Assembly: GCA_964407265.1 (NCBI GenBank)
Contig: CAYOUV010000009.1
Location: forward strand, 1-64,000
Direction: 5' to 3'
Source of the DNA: CAYOUV01 sp964407265
GTDB taxonomy: Bacteria; Chloroflexota; Anaerolineae; Anaerolineales; Villigracilaceae
Length of the DNA: 64,000 nucleotides
Position numbers and translations under genes: made by a program. Shown here one piece after another: positions 17,803 to 26,691 of this stretch (position 1 is its first letter; each line of letters opens with the position of its first letter). The notes beneath the pieces are model-generated. The model worked only from the letters and a program-made list of their open reading frames with translations, was not told where the DNA came from and ran no database searches.

Positions 17803-19089
17803 ATGAAAATCGCCATCATCGGGGCGGGATTTGGCGGCCTGGCCGCCGCCTACGACCTGCGTAAAGCCGGGCATGCTGTAACTGTCTTCGAAGCAGCCGA
17901 TTATGTCGGCGGGTTAGCCTCGGGCTTTAAAGAACCGGGCTGGGATTGGTACGTCGAAAAGTTCTACCACCACTGGTTCGCCAGCGACGAACACATGCTC
18001 GGACTGATCCGCGAGCTGGGCCTGGAAGACAAAGTCCTGTTCCCGCGTCCCTACACCGTGCTGCTGCACGACGGCAAGTGGTACCCGTTCGACTCGATTC
18101 TCAAAGCGCTGCTCTTTCCCGGCCTGGGCTGGGGCTTTAACAAGGTCCGCTTTGGGCTGGTGGGCTTGTACCTGCGCCTGACGAACAACTGGAAAGCGCT
18201 CGAACAATTCACAGCCGACGCGTGGATGCGCAAATGGGCCGGGCGCCAGGTCTACGAAAAGATGTGGGAGCCGCTGCTGATCGGCAAGTTCGGGCCGCAC
18301 TACCAGGATGTCAACATGGCCTGGATGTGGGCGCGGCTCAAGGCACGCACCACGCGCCTGGGCACCTTCGAGGGCGGCTTCCAGGCTTTTGCTGACCTGC
18401 TGGCCGATAATCTGCGGCAAGCCGGGGTCGAGATCCGGCTGGAGACCAGGGTCGAGTCGATCCAACGAGAAGCAGACGGGCTGACGCTGCGCAGTGCGGA
18501 CGGGAGCGAGTCCTTCGACCGGGTGCTGGTGACCACCTCCCCGGCGTTGCTGGCGCGGCTGGCTCCCGATCTCCCCCAAGATTATCTCAAGGGGCTACTC
18601 GAGCTCAAATCGATGGGTGCGGTGGTGATGGTGCTGTCGCTCAAACACCAGCTCTCGGAACAGGGCTATTACTGGTTCAACCTGCCCAAGTCAGCCGGCT
18701 ACCCGTTCCTGGCGCTGGTCGAGCACACCAATTACCTGTCACCCGAACACTTCGGCGGCGACCACATCCTCTACGCAGGCGATTATCTCGAACCGGAGCA
18801 CGAGTATTTCAAGTTGAGCGACGAGCAGTTGCTGGAGCGCTTCCTGCCGTCCTTCCAAAAAATCAACCCCAAATTCGAACGCAGTTGGGTCAAGAAAGTC
18901 CGGGTCTTCAAAACGGCTTACGCTCAGCCCGTGCCGCTGGTGGGCCACTCGAAAAATATCCCGGAAATCCAAACCCCGATCGCAGGCTTGTACTTCGCCT
19001 CCATGAGCCAGGTCTATCCATGGGACCGGGGCACAAACTTCGCAGTTGAGATCGGACGGCGCGCAGCGCGGCTGATCATGGAGAAATAA
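17803..19089 (+). CDS. FAD-dependent oxidoreductase (amine oxidase/UDP-galactopyranose mutase-like)
   Basis: The N-terminus has the dinucleotide-binding fingerprint IIGAGFGGLAAAYDL followed by VFEA at the strand end. The C-terminus reads QVYPWDRGTNFAVEIGRRAA, the usual FAD-closing region of this superfamily. The start at 17803 has GGAG upstream; the longer frame from 17683 overlaps the previous gene and is not preferred. The protein is 428 residues. FAD-dependent enzymes of this type include protoporphyrinogen oxidase, phytoene desaturase and nucleotide-sugar mutases; I cannot choose. It follows the flippase by 73 bp. Confidence 0.88.
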   Translation: MKIAIIGAGFGGLAAAYDLRKAGHAVTVFEAADYVGGLASGFKEPGWDWYVEKFYHHWFASDEHMLGLIRELGLEDKVLFPRPYTVLLHDGKWYPFDSILKALLFPGLGWGFNKVRFGLVGLYLRLTNNWKALEQFTADAWMRKWAGRQVYEKMWEPLLIGKFGPHYQDVNMAWMWARLKARTTRLGTFEGGFQAFADLLADNLRQAGVEIRLETRVESIQREADGLTLRSADGSESFDRVLVTTSPALLARLAPDLPQDYLKGLLELKSMGAVVMVLSLKHQLSEQGYYWFNLPKSAGYPFLALVEHTNYLSPEHFGGDHILYAGDYLEPEHEYFKLSDEQLLERFLPSFQKINPKFERSWVKKVRVFKTAYAQPVPLVGHSKNIPEIQTPIAGLYFASMSQVYPWDRGTNFAVEIGRRAARLIMEK

Positions 19090-19228
19090 AGATCATCGAC
19101 TTTGACCCGCCTGTGCTGGGCTTTGAGCGATTCCGTCTGGTACTATCCAGCCTAGCAACCGAAACAACTTTATGATTTAGATTGCGAGCGGCTGTCAGCG
19201 ATCATTCAGCGTGACTGTCGACTGTTTT

Positions 19229-19783
19229 TCATTGATTGGGAACCGCTGTGGCGTTCTCCTCAAGCCGCAGGAAAAAGACATTGGTTTGCTTGGTTTGGTC
19301 ATCCTGCGTGGCGATGATGGCAAGCTGGGTATTTTCTGCCTGTTTGGCAAATACGCAGAAGACGCCAACCTGGGGATACCCATTCTCACTCCCGCTAACG
19401 CAGGTCGACTCTTGCCCGGCATCGTCCCAGCCGCTGTCCATCATACGCTGGTTGGTATAAAAGGCCTGGACATCGTCGGGAGATTTGTCAGAGGTGAAGA
19501 CAATCCAGCCAATCGCACCGGTGGTTTGATCCTGGCCTTGCGGATTGAGGCTGCCAAGGTTTCCGAGAATGGTTTGCATCAGCAGTTTGACTGGTAGCGG
19601 CATATCCATCTGCGAGGGCTGCAAACCATCCATCTTGGGAACATCACTCCATAAATTCGAGACAACCAGGAGATTGTTATCCCCGCCCACAGCTTTGTTG
19701 ACGGCGGAATTAAGCATTCCACAGGCAAGGGAGGTAAGCACAAACAAGGTCAATATACCAACGAAAAACTTTTTAGCGTTCAC
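19229..19783 (-). CDS. Putative lipoprotein, hypothetical
   Basis: The first 21 residues make a lipoprotein signal ending in LTSLAC (Cys21). The mature 163 residues have no family I recognise; they contain a basic-acidic central part and a C-terminal segment with two cysteines (TCVSG, FCVFA). The start is GTG with AGAGGA upstream. The protein is probably anchored on the outer face of the membrane. It stands alone, convergent with the FAD oxidoreductase; the 139 bp between them (19090-19228) show no clear terminator. Confidence 0.78.
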   Translation of the reverse strand: MNAKKFFVGILTLFVLTSLACGMLNSAVNKAVGGDNNLLVVSNLWSDVPKMDGLQPSQMDMPLPVKLLMQTILGNLGSLNPQGQDQTTGAIGWIVFTSDKSPDDVQAFYTNQRMMDSGWDDAGQESTCVSGSENGYPQVGVFCVFAKQAENTQLAIIATQDDQTKQTNVFFLRLEENATAVPNQ

Positions 19784-19974
19784 GGTTTTTTCCTCTAAGT
19801 TGAAATGTTGGGGGGGCAGATTGCGGGTTCAATCCACGAACCAATTTTACGAAATTTGTTCGACTAGTTTGAATATAATCCCAAGAATAAGGGATGCAAA
19901 TAGGACTTATATCCTATTTTTAATCTATTTTTGGCATGCAGAAAAACCAGGGTAGTCCACTATTGATTGCCCCA

Positions 19975-20667
19975 TCAGCCTATCAGGCGCGCGATCAAGA
20001 AAGCCGCCGCCGCCGCCAGCCCACCGATCAGCATGGTCTGGATGGCAGAACGGAACGGCTTGGCACCGCTGAAGCGTCCCTTGACGTAGCCAAAAACCAG
20101 CAACGCAAGCAGGGTGATGCCGATGGAGATCCACAAACCATCACCTGTTTTGGGGGTGAAGAAATACGGTGAGAGTGGGATCAAACCGCCGGCTACGTAC
20201 GAGAGCGCAATGGTCAGCGCGCTGGTCAGGGCTCGTTTTGGGTCGGGTTCTTCCAGCCCCAACTCGAAGCGCATCATGAAATCGACCCAGGCCTTGGGAC
20301 GTTTTTGCAATTCAGCAACCAGGGGTTTGCTCTCTTTAGCGGTCAGACCATATTCCCGGAAGATCTCCACGCTCTCCTGGATTTCCGCCTCGGTCTTGTT
20401 GATAATTTCGCTTTCTTCACGGTGGCGTTCGCTGACATAATGTTCGGCGTCCGAACGGGCGGCCAGATAGCCGCCCAGGCCCATGGCAATCGAACCAGCC
20501 GCAATCTCAGCCAGGCCGGCCGTCACGACCACTGCGCTGGTAGCCACCGCCGACAATCCCGCCGCCAGCGCAAACGGGACCGTCAGGCCGTCGGACATGC
20601 CAATCACGATGTCGCGTACAGTTGCCGAAGCTGTAAAATGTTTTTCGATATGGGGCGTTGTGGGCAT
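19975..20667 (-). CDS. VIT1/CCC1 family transporter
   Basis: A membrane protein of 230 residues of the vacuolar iron transporter family, which moves Fe2+/Mn2+ in exchange for protons. The N-terminal region DIVIGMSDGLTVPFALAAGLS, cut here by a cytoplasmic helical domain rich in Glu (AEHYVSERHREESEI), is the family pattern. Three further membrane segments follow. The ATG at 20667 has GGAGG upstream, so the longer frame from 20742 is not needed. The iron/manganese role is known for the family and is inferred here. Confidence 0.92.
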   Translation of the reverse strand: MPTTPHIEKHFTASATVRDIVIGMSDGLTVPFALAAGLSAVATSAVVVTAGLAEIAAGSIAMGLGGYLAARSDAEHYVSERHREESEIINKTEAEIQESVEIFREYGLTAKESKPLVAELQKRPKAWVDFMMRFELGLEEPDPKRALTSALTIALSYVAGGLIPLSPYFFTPKTGDGLWISIGITLLALLVFGYVKGRFSGAKPFRSAIQTMLIGGLAAAAAFLIARLIG

Positions 20668-20792
20668 TACTGCCTCCTCAGGCGTTGAACTTTTCTTCAG
20701 TATAGGCTGAATCTGGTTGCCAAGCAATAAACCTATCAGCAATCCTTAAAATTTGCTCATGAAATCGCCTATTAAAACTACGTAAACCTACA

Positions 20793-20821
20793 TTGACATC
20801 CTGGAACCCGAGGTGCAAAAT
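20793..20821 (+). promoter_or_regulatory. Sigma70-type promoter for small membrane protein
   Basis: TTGACA (20793-20798), a 17-bp spacer, then CAAAAT (20816-20821). The predicted start is near 20828, downstream of the ATG at 20813 and upstream of the AAGGAGG/GTG start at 20849. Confidence 0.7.
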
Positions 20822-20848
20822 CTAACCAACCTGACAAAGGAGGTTGGC

Positions 20849-21025
20849 GTGAAGAAAGGTAACCTGCCGCAACAATCCGCTCCATCCCGTAATCGTTCAC
20901 ATATGCCTGATAACTCGCTATTTTTTGAGAAGGTCGTGCCTGCCCTGCTCGTCCTGATGGGAATTGTGCTGGTCGGTCTCGTTTTGTTTGCAGCCGGTGT
21001 AATTTTCGGAATCATACATTTCTAA
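20849..21025 (+). CDS. Small single-span membrane protein (58 aa)
   Basis: A basic, proline-rich N-terminus precedes one long hydrophobic helix (LLVLMGIVLVGLVLFAAGV) near the C-terminus. The GTG at 20849 is preferred because AAAGGAGG lies 5 nt upstream and the promoter start falls after the alternative ATG at 20813. It is 23 nt upstream of the next membrane protein gene and is likely co-transcribed with it. No family recognised. Confidence 0.72.
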   Translation: MKKGNLPQQSAPSRNRSHMPDNSLFFEKVVPALLVLMGIVLVGLVLFAAGVIFGIIHF

Positions 21026-21048
21026 ACCGTATTTGGAGGAAAACCCAG

Positions 21049-21864
21049 ATGTCGATTAATCAAGTTTTGCCGTTTCTCTCAACCCTGGTAATGCTGGTCT
21101 TTACCGTCTACGTGCTACAGCGTTTCTTCGTGCGTCGTGCCCCGCACTTCTTATTCTGGGGTATCGGCCTGGCAATGTTCGGTGCGGGTAGCTTTGCGGA
21201 AGCTTATCTGTCCCTGGCCTGGAATCCATGGGTATTCTTTGTTTGGTACCTGTTTGGTGCTGCCCTGAATGCCGCCTGGATCGGGCATGGAACCTTATCC
21301 CTGTTGGTACGCAAGCCATGGGTGCATGCTATCACCGCGATCCTGGTAGTGGGCAGTCTGTATGCCGGCTACTTGATGTTGCAGGTCATGCCCAAGTTAG
21401 ATACTGCCATCTTTACCACCGCAAAACCAATTAGCGAACAATACGGGACTAAAGTGCTGGACCCCGGACAAACGGCTCCGGTTGGCGCCAAGACCGTCTC
21501 AACCACCTATCGCGGAGAGGCTGTAACGGCGGTGCGTGGCTTGTTACCGCTCGGTTCGCCCGTGCGCCTGACAACGCCTTTCTTCAATATTTATGGCTTG
21601 CTGACCCTGGTGGGTGGTGCGATCTGGTCGGCTTATCTATTCTGGCGCAAGCGTGTTTTACCCAATCGCGTGATTGGGAACGTGTTAATTGCTGCTGGCG
21701 CGCTATCCATAGGTCTGGCCAGCACATTGACTCGCCTGGGAAACGGCCAATTCCTGTATCTGGGCGAACTGTTCGCAGCCATCCTGATGTTTATCGGTTT
21801 CCGCTTTGCAGCGCGTCCCCAGCCTAACGAAGTGGCGCAACCTGCAATCGCTGCCGCCGATTAA
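21049..21864 (+). CDS. Multispan membrane protein, hypothetical (271 aa)
   Basis: About seven hydrophobic segments are interrupted by one extracytoplasmic or cytoplasmic loop near residues 118-165. The start has TTTGGAGGAAAACCC before the ATG. I do not recognise a family. It is encoded just after a single-span small protein and is followed by a strong terminator, so the two probably form a small unit. Confidence 0.75.
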   Translation: MSINQVLPFLSTLVMLVFTVYVLQRFFVRRAPHFLFWGIGLAMFGAGSFAEAYLSLAWNPWVFFVWYLFGAALNAAWIGHGTLSLLVRKPWVHAITAILVVGSLYAGYLMLQVMPKLDTAIFTTAKPISEQYGTKVLDPGQTAPVGAKTVSTTYRGEAVTAVRGLLPLGSPVRLTTPFFNIYGLLTLVGGAIWSAYLFWRKRVLPNRVIGNVLIAAGALSIGLASTLTRLGNGQFLYLGELFAAILMFIGFRFAARPQPNEVAQPAIAAAD

Positions 21865-21884
21865 ATCAATCCATGCACATTAGT

Positions 21885-21926
21885 AAAGATGCCGCGCCGT
21901 TTGATTAGGCGCGGCATCTTTTGTTT
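21885..21926 (+). terminator. Rho-independent terminator
   Basis: A 14-bp perfect stem (21885-21898 / 21908-21921) is followed by TGTTT. It separates the membrane protein unit from the ssb operon. Confidence 0.88.
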
Positions 21927-22014
21927 AAAAAGTGAAGTGGTGTAAAATTGATTTGTAGACTATCAACGCCGCGTCTGCGGCGTTCACTTACAGCTTGAGA
22001 GGAGAGTTTCATTT

Positions 22015-22434
22015 ATGTATCAGACTGTCATCATTGTAGGCAACCTGGGCCGCGACCCGGAAATGCGGTATCTTTCATCAGGCCAGGCTGTCACCAGTTT
22101 TTCTGTCGCGACCAACCGTCAGTATACCGCCAGCAACGGTGAACAAGTCAAGGAAACCACCTGGTTCCGCATCTCGGTCTGGGGAAAGATGGCCGAAGTC
22201 TGCAACACCTACTTGAAGAAAGGTTCCAAGGTCCTGGTCGAAGGCCGCTTGACCTCGGATCCAGCCACTGGTGGTCCGCGCACCTGGACCGGTCAGGATG
22301 GCCAGGTTCGCGCTTCCTTCGAGATCAGTGCCCAAACGGTACGCTTCCTCTCCTCGCGCGGCGAAGTAGACTCATCCTCCGTGGAGGATGCAGGCGACAT
22401 GGTCTCCGGTCCCGAAGATGACATCCCCTTCTAG
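22015..22434 (+). CDS. ssb: Single-stranded DNA-binding protein
   Basis: SSB binds single-stranded DNA in replication and repair. The OB-fold blocks are clear: IIVGNLGRDPEMRY, SFSVATNRQY, TTWFRISVWGKMAEVC and LVEGRL. The C-terminal acidic tip is present (PEDDIPF), as needed for partner binding. Its 139 residues are typical. GAGAGGAGAG precedes the ATG by 9 nt. It is followed within 14 nt by a DUF3467 gene. A decayed ssb paralogue lies at 8830-9184. Confidence 0.97.
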   Translation: MYQTVIIVGNLGRDPEMRYLSSGQAVTSFSVATNRQYTASNGEQVKETTWFRISVWGKMAEVCNTYLKKGSKVLVEGRLTSDPATGGPRTWTGQDGQVRASFEISAQTVRFLSSRGEVDSSSVEDAGDMVSGPEDDIPF

Positions 22435-22448
22435 ATAAGGAGCGGAGC

Positions 22449-22787
22449 ATGACCACATCTAATCCGAAACCTGCTGCCCCGACGATGGACATCCCCGAGG
22501 GGCTGGATACCGTTTACGCCAACCTGGCGCGCATAGCCCACTCTCCGGCTGACATCGTCATCGACTTTGCTCACCTGCTGCCCAACGAAAGTAACGCCAA
22601 AGTTCGTGCCCGGGTGCTGATGACCCCCCTGAGCGCCAAACTGCTTTACCGGGCTCTGGGCGAGAACCTGGCCCGCTATGAGGCCGCCTTTGGCGAGATC
22701 AAGATTCCAGGGAATTCATCCCTGGCGGAGCATCTCTTCCGCCCCACCCAACCGCCCGATAAACCCAACGATCCTGATGGAACCTAG
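22449..22787 (+). CDS. DUF3467 domain protein
   Basis: A 112-residue protein matching the DUF3467 pattern: VYANLARIAHSPADIVIDFA, then MTPLSAKLLYRALGENLARYEAAFGEI. Function is unknown for the family. It lies 14 nt after ssb and 8 nt before the translin-like gene, which ties it to nucleic-acid metabolism by context only. The ribosome-binding site is AAGGAGCGGAGC. Confidence 0.88.
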   Translation: MTTSNPKPAAPTMDIPEGLDTVYANLARIAHSPADIVIDFAHLLPNESNAKVRARVLMTPLSAKLLYRALGENLARYEAAFGEIKIPGNSSLAEHLFRPTQPPDKPNDPDGT

Positions 22788-22795
22788 GGAAGCTT

Positions 22796-23485
22796 ATGCA
22801 AAAACTAGAAAAAATTGCCGAGCAAATCCACAAGATTTTCGAAGCCCAGACTGCAGCCCGCGATAAAGCGCTGGCCCAGACTCGCGCTCTGACCCGTCAA
22901 TGCGCCCTGGCAATTCGCGCCGTCCATCGCGGCGAGAGCGACATGGTGCAGGAACATCTGACCGAGGCGCACAAACTTGCAACGACGCTTCGCAAGGAAC
23001 TTGCCGATTACCCCGATCTCTACTATACCGGCTACACCCAGGATTCCCTGAAGGAATACGTGGAAGCCAATATCACCTGTGCCCTGATTCGCGACCAGGA
23101 GCTGCCCACACTGGAGGATCTGAACGTAGAGCATGCCACCTACTTGAATGGCCTGTCAGAGGTAGTTGGTGAGTTGCGCCGCCGTATTCTTGATATTCTG
23201 CGTCACGGTTACTCAGAGGAGGCTGAACGCCTGCTCAGCCACATGGACGATATCTACGCCATTCTGGTCACCATGGATTATCCGGATGCGATCACCCATG
23301 GCTTGCGTCGCCAGACCGACATAGCACGCAGCATCATCGAACGCACGCGCGGCGATATCACCTTCAGCCTGCGCGGGGAACAGCTGGAACATTCGATTAC
23401 CCGATTGAGCATTCAGCTTAACGGCGGCGAGATCGAATCCCTGCCGATCCAACTGCACAATTTTGACGAGGAACAGGAAGAGTAA
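22796..23485 (+). CDS. Translin-family protein
   Basis: An all-helical protein of 229 residues that resembles prokaryotic translin-like proteins (COG2178). The diagnostic-looking block near residue 40 is LTRQCALAIRAVHRGE; later blocks are EYVEANITCALIRD and LNGLSEVVGELRRRILDILR. Eukaryotic translin and its partner TRAX bind and cut RNA; bacterial roles are unclear. The gene is in a tight run with ssb and the DUF3467 gene and is probably co-transcribed. The family call rests on pattern memory and should be checked by profile search. Confidence 0.8.
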   Translation: MQKLEKIAEQIHKIFEAQTAARDKALAQTRALTRQCALAIRAVHRGESDMVQEHLTEAHKLATTLRKELADYPDLYYTGYTQDSLKEYVEANITCALIRDQELPTLEDLNVEHATYLNGLSEVVGELRRRILDILRHGYSEEAERLLSHMDDIYAILVTMDYPDAITHGLRRQTDIARSIIERTRGDITFSLRGEQLEHSITRLSIQLNGGEIESLPIQLHNFDEEQEE

Positions 23486-23488
23486 ATC

Positions 23489-24103
23489 ATGGGACCTGCC
23501 GGACATCGACATCGGCTGCTAGTCTATGAGCGCGTGCTCAATCGCTGGTGGCCAGCCACATTATTACTCGGGCTGGTGCTGATCGTGCTGTGGTGGCCTG
23601 TTTCAAAAGAGGCAGGAACAGCACAGTCTTGGCGCGCCTATGGCTTGCTGGGGATTGGGGGCGTGGTTTTGCTCGTCAGCCTGCTGCTTTTTATTTTTCG
23701 CAAGGCTGCGTATGTGCAGGCTTTCCCCACTTTTTTCAGGATCGTCACGCCATTCTTACGCCTCAATATTTCCTATAAACGCGTAAAAAACGTCCACACA
23801 GTAGCCATGTATACGCTCTTTCCTCCCAAACAATTGCGCGGTACACAACGCGATATTATCGAACCACTGCTGGCAAAAACAGCGATCGTAATTGAATTAA
23901 ATGGTTATCCGGTATCATCGTCGGTATTGCGGAGATTTCTCTCGCCATTCTTCTTCAAGGACAGGACGCCTCATTTTGTGCTTCTGGTACGTGACTGGAT
24001 GGCTTTCAGCAACGAGATCGAAACCTTGCGGATTGGCAACGACGGACAGGCATCCAGACATCCCATGGACAACTCCGCCCTTTATCACCCATCGCGTAAA
24101 TGA
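23489..24103 (+). CDS. Two-span membrane protein, hypothetical (204 aa)
   Basis: Two membrane helices near residues 22-40 and 52-70 are followed by a basic cytoplasmic domain. The pattern (helix pair, then FFRIVTPFLRLNISYKRVKNV) resembles bacterial PH-like membrane proteins, but I cannot confirm this. The start lies 3 nt after the translin-like gene; its stop overlaps the next ATG (ATGA), so translation is coupled. Confidence 0.75.
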   Translation: MGPAGHRHRLLVYERVLNRWWPATLLLGLVLIVLWWPVSKEAGTAQSWRAYGLLGIGGVVLLVSLLLFIFRKAAYVQAFPTFFRIVTPFLRLNISYKRVKNVHTVAMYTLFPPKQLRGTQRDIIEPLLAKTAIVIELNGYPVSSSVLRRFLSPFFFKDRTPHFVLLVRDWMAFSNEIETLRIGNDGQASRHPMDNSALYHPSRK

Positions 24104-24507
24104 ACGTCTACTTTGCCTGTTCCATCACCGGAGGGCGCGAATACGAAGCCGTCTATCAGGCAATTGCCCGTGCCCTGCTGGCGGACGGACACCAGGTCCC
24201 GACCGCGCACCTGGCCGAGTCGAACGTCATCGATGTCGAGACCAGCGTTGCCCCACAAGACGTCTACGCTCGTGATGCGGAATGGATTCGCACCTGCGAT
24301 GCACTAATCGCTGAGGTCAGTGTTCCGTCTCACGGAGTCGGCTATGAAATCGGCTTCGCTCTCAGTCTGGGAAAACCCGTTTTATGCTTATATCAAGAAG
24401 GGCGGCGCGTCTCCAAAATGATCACGGGGAATCCTGACCCGCATTTGAAAGTAGCCAGCTACACCGATACCACCCAAGCCGTCGCTTTGATCCGGCAGTT
24501 CCTGTAG
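24100..24507 (+). CDS. Nucleoside 2-deoxyribosyltransferase / DNPH1 (Rcl)-like N-hydrolase
   Basis: The 135-residue protein opens with VYFACSITGGREYEAVY and carries an acidic VSVPSHGVGYEIGFAL block. Both match 2'-deoxynucleoside 5'-monophosphate N-hydrolase (DNPH1/Rcl) more closely than Lactobacillus transferases. The active-site glutamate is probably in GVGYEIG. DNPH1 cleaves the base from deoxynucleotides, which would make this a nucleotide-pool cleaner, consistent with the ssb neighbourhood. The ATG overlaps the previous stop. The distinction from the transferase is inferred from motif resemblance. Confidence 0.85.
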   Translation: MNVYFACSITGGREYEAVYQAIARALLADGHQVPTAHLAESNVIDVETSVAPQDVYARDAEWIRTCDALIAEVSVPSHGVGYEIGFALSLGKPVLCLYQEGRRVSKMITGNPDPHLKVASYTDTTQAVALIRQFL

Positions 24508-24524
24508 AGACTGTGTTTGTGAAT

Positions 24525-24554
24525 AAAGTCACGAATTATCCGTGACTTTCTGCT
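24525..24554 (+). terminator. Terminator after DNPH1-like gene
   Basis: A 9-bp perfect stem (24525-24533 / 24541-24549) with a 7-nt loop is followed by a T-rich tail. It ends the ssb operon. Confidence 0.8.
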
Positions 24555-24647
24555 TTTGTCTTCTCTTCTCTTGTAAGATATGATTGTAATTGGAGACGGG
24601 ACAATATACCTCCAAGATGCTCCTCACTGTCTCCTCCTTTGGCGAAG

Positions 24648-24680
24648 GCCTCCGCCGGACTCCCCGGCGGAGGCATATTT
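24648..24680 (+). terminator. GC-rich hairpin with T-run, convergent intergenic
   Basis: An 11-bp perfect GC-rich stem (24648-24658 / 24664-24674) is followed by ATATTTT on the plus strand. It lies between convergent genes and backs up the terminator at 24525. Confidence 0.7.
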
Positions 24681-24710
24681 TAACCAAAATGCAGCCGCGA
24701 GCTTTGTAGG

Positions 24711-26678
24711 TTATTTTGCCGGGCTGGGAGGTTGGCTGGGTTTCGTATCGTGGTCCGGGGAATACGTGGGTAACACAACCACAAAAGTCGAGCCGTGATC
24801 CGGATCCACGCCTGAATCAATCCAAATCCGTCCTTGATGGCTTTCCACAATCGACTTGACGATCGCCAGCCCCAAGCCTGAGCCGGGTGTTCCTTGCGGA
24901 ACATTACTACCCCGGAAGAATTTGTCAAAAATAAAAGGCTGGTCGGCAGTCGGGATACCCGGACCCGTATCCTTGATTTGCACGATGATCTGCTGATCTT
25001 CAACACGCATTGCAATCCAAATATCGCCATTAGGCGGGGTGTACTTGACTGCGTTGCCAATTAAGTTATCGAGCATCTGGCGCAAGCGAATCGGATTGCC
25101 TCTCACAGAGGGTAAGGTCGGTGATGTTTCAACGTGTAAATTGATTTCTTTGTCCGCTATCTGTGGTTCAAAGGTGTCCAGAGTATAACGAAGCACAGCC
25201 TCAAGCTGGACGGTCTCGCGAAGCGTGTCATAGCCGGCTTCGATCCGACCCAGATCCAACAAATCATTAACCAGGGTTGTTATATTGCCCACACTCGATT
25301 GAATGCGCCTAACGAATTCGTGCTGCGTGTCGGTCAACGGCTCGGAGCGCTCCAGCAGTTCGGTATAACCCATCACCGCCGTCAAAGGTGAACGCAGGTC
25401 ATGTGATACAGTGTGAACAAAATCGTTTTTCAGGCGGTCCAGCTCTTTCAGATAGGTGATATCTTGCATCGTGATCGCTGAACCGAAACCAGGAATCGGG
25501 TTATATTGGGCATTGAACACGCGCCCATCGTCGAAATTGATCTCATGATATTTAAGCGCTTCATCACTGGTACGAGTGAGTAAATTGTGCAGATCTGGGT
25601 GCGTGATCACATCCAAAACCGGCTTGCCCTGCATCTTATCAGAATCCAAATGAAAAATAGCACAGGCTGCCTGATTGACCAATAAAATATTCTGTTTTCC
25701 ATCAAGAACAACCATGCCATTTTCCATGCTCGAGAAGGCCGCTTCGAACTTGACCCGTTCCGTTTCGGAAAGTTGGTATAAGCGCGCATTTTCCATGGCG
25801 ATGGCCGCATAGTCCGCTAAGACCGAGACAAGCAAAGCATTGTGGTCCGAGAAAGGCTGCTGTTGCTGACGATTATCTACACACAGAGCGCCAACCGGCC
25901 GATCCTGCAGACGCAAAGGGACGCAAATCAACGAACGCACTGCATACCCTTTGGCGATCTCGCGCGGCGAGGCTTCATTTAGGACAATTCGTTTACTTTC
26001 CCGAACAACTTCTCCGACTATGCTATCACTCACCGACAGGTGAAAGGAATTTAAAACATCTTTGGGCAGGTTATGACCCGCTTGCAGATACAATTGCTCA
26101 CCGCTATCATCCAACATGAGCAACATACCAGCTTCCGCCCCGGTTAATTCTACGGCAGCTGAGACCACATTGCTCAGGACGCTATCCAAGTCAAGCGACC
26201 CGATGATGTTGCGCCCCAACTTGACCATTGTTTCAAGCTCGGACACGCGTTTCTCGAGCGAAGCAGTTGTCCGCTTGACCTCGCGCCGCACCCAGTCTCC
26301 CGTACGATGAGCGCGCTTGAGACTGGATTGGATAACACCGACAATATCGCCAATTTTCAAGGGAGGGTAAACGTAGCCAATCACACCGACGCGTAAGGCT
26401 TCTTTGACTAATTGCAGGCTATCTCGTTCGGCGAACAATAAAATTGGCAGGGTCGGGAAGCGTTCCAGCAAATCCTCAGCCAGCGGAATACCACCTGCAT
26501 CCGCAAGCTTTTCCCCCAAAACGATCATCGCTGGCGAAAATTCCTGTAAGGCACGATCCAATCCGGCCTTATCGTGAACAATCGCAGTGGAGTAATTAGC
26601 AGAACGCAATGCGCGATCAAGCAATTGCAGGGTCTGCGATTCATCCAGTACCAGGAGGATAAGATCAGGTTTTGCCAT
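24711..26678 (-). CDS. Sensor histidine kinase with degenerate receiver, GAF and PAS domains
   Basis: Domains in order: a receiver-like fold (1-125), GAF (about 160-305), PAS (about 310-415), HisKA with the phospho-accepting His in VSHDLRSPLTAV (near 423), and HATPase with N (NLIGNAVKYT), G1 (DTGPGIP) and G2 (GSGLGLAI) boxes. The N-terminal receiver lacks key residues: the phospho-Asp position reads Gly (IVLGEKL) and the conserved Lys-Pro reads YPP. It is therefore a non-phosphorylatable fold. No membrane segment is seen, so it is cytosolic. It lies 8 nt after the GAF regulator gene and has its own TATAAT 7 nt before the ATG. Confidence 0.93.
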   Translation of the reverse strand: MAKPDLILLVLDESQTLQLLDRALRSANYSTAIVHDKAGLDRALQEFSPAMIVLGEKLADAGGIPLAEDLLERFPTLPILLFAERDSLQLVKEALRVGVIGYVYPPLKIGDIVGVIQSSLKRAHRTGDWVRREVKRTTASLEKRVSELETMVKLGRNIIGSLDLDSVLSNVVSAAVELTGAEAGMLLMLDDSGEQLYLQAGHNLPKDVLNSFHLSVSDSIVGEVVRESKRIVLNEASPREIAKGYAVRSLICVPLRLQDRPVGALCVDNRQQQQPFSDHNALLVSVLADYAAIAMENARLYQLSETERVKFEAAFSSMENGMVVLDGKQNILLVNQAACAIFHLDSDKMQGKPVLDVITHPDLHNLLTRTSDEALKYHEINFDDGRVFNAQYNPIPGFGSAITMQDITYLKELDRLKNDFVHTVSHDLRSPLTAVMGYTELLERSEPLTDTQHEFVRRIQSSVGNITTLVNDLLDLGRIEAGYDTLRETVQLEAVLRYTLDTFEPQIADKEINLHVETSPTLPSVRGNPIRLRQMLDNLIGNAVKYTPPNGDIWIAMRVEDQQIIVQIKDTGPGIPTADQPFIFDKFFRGSNVPQGTPGSGLGLAIVKSIVESHQGRIWIDSGVDPDHGSTFVVVLPTYSPDHDTKPSQPPSPAK

Positions 26679-26685
26679 TGAAATA

Positions 26686-26691
26686 ATTATA
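26686..26691 (-). promoter_or_regulatory. TATAAT -10 box of histidine kinase gene, overlapping the upstream stop
   Basis: TTGGAC, a 16-bp spacer, TATAAT (26691-26686), 7 nt, ATG at 26678. The box overlaps the stop codon of the upstream GAF regulator gene. It would allow a leaderless kinase mRNA in addition to read-through. Confidence 0.6.

Noticed and set aside
19874..19928. TATAAT followed 20 nt later by a hairpin and T-run on the plus strand
   Set aside because: A transcript of only about 40 nt would result; AT-rich gap and no other support for an RNA gene.
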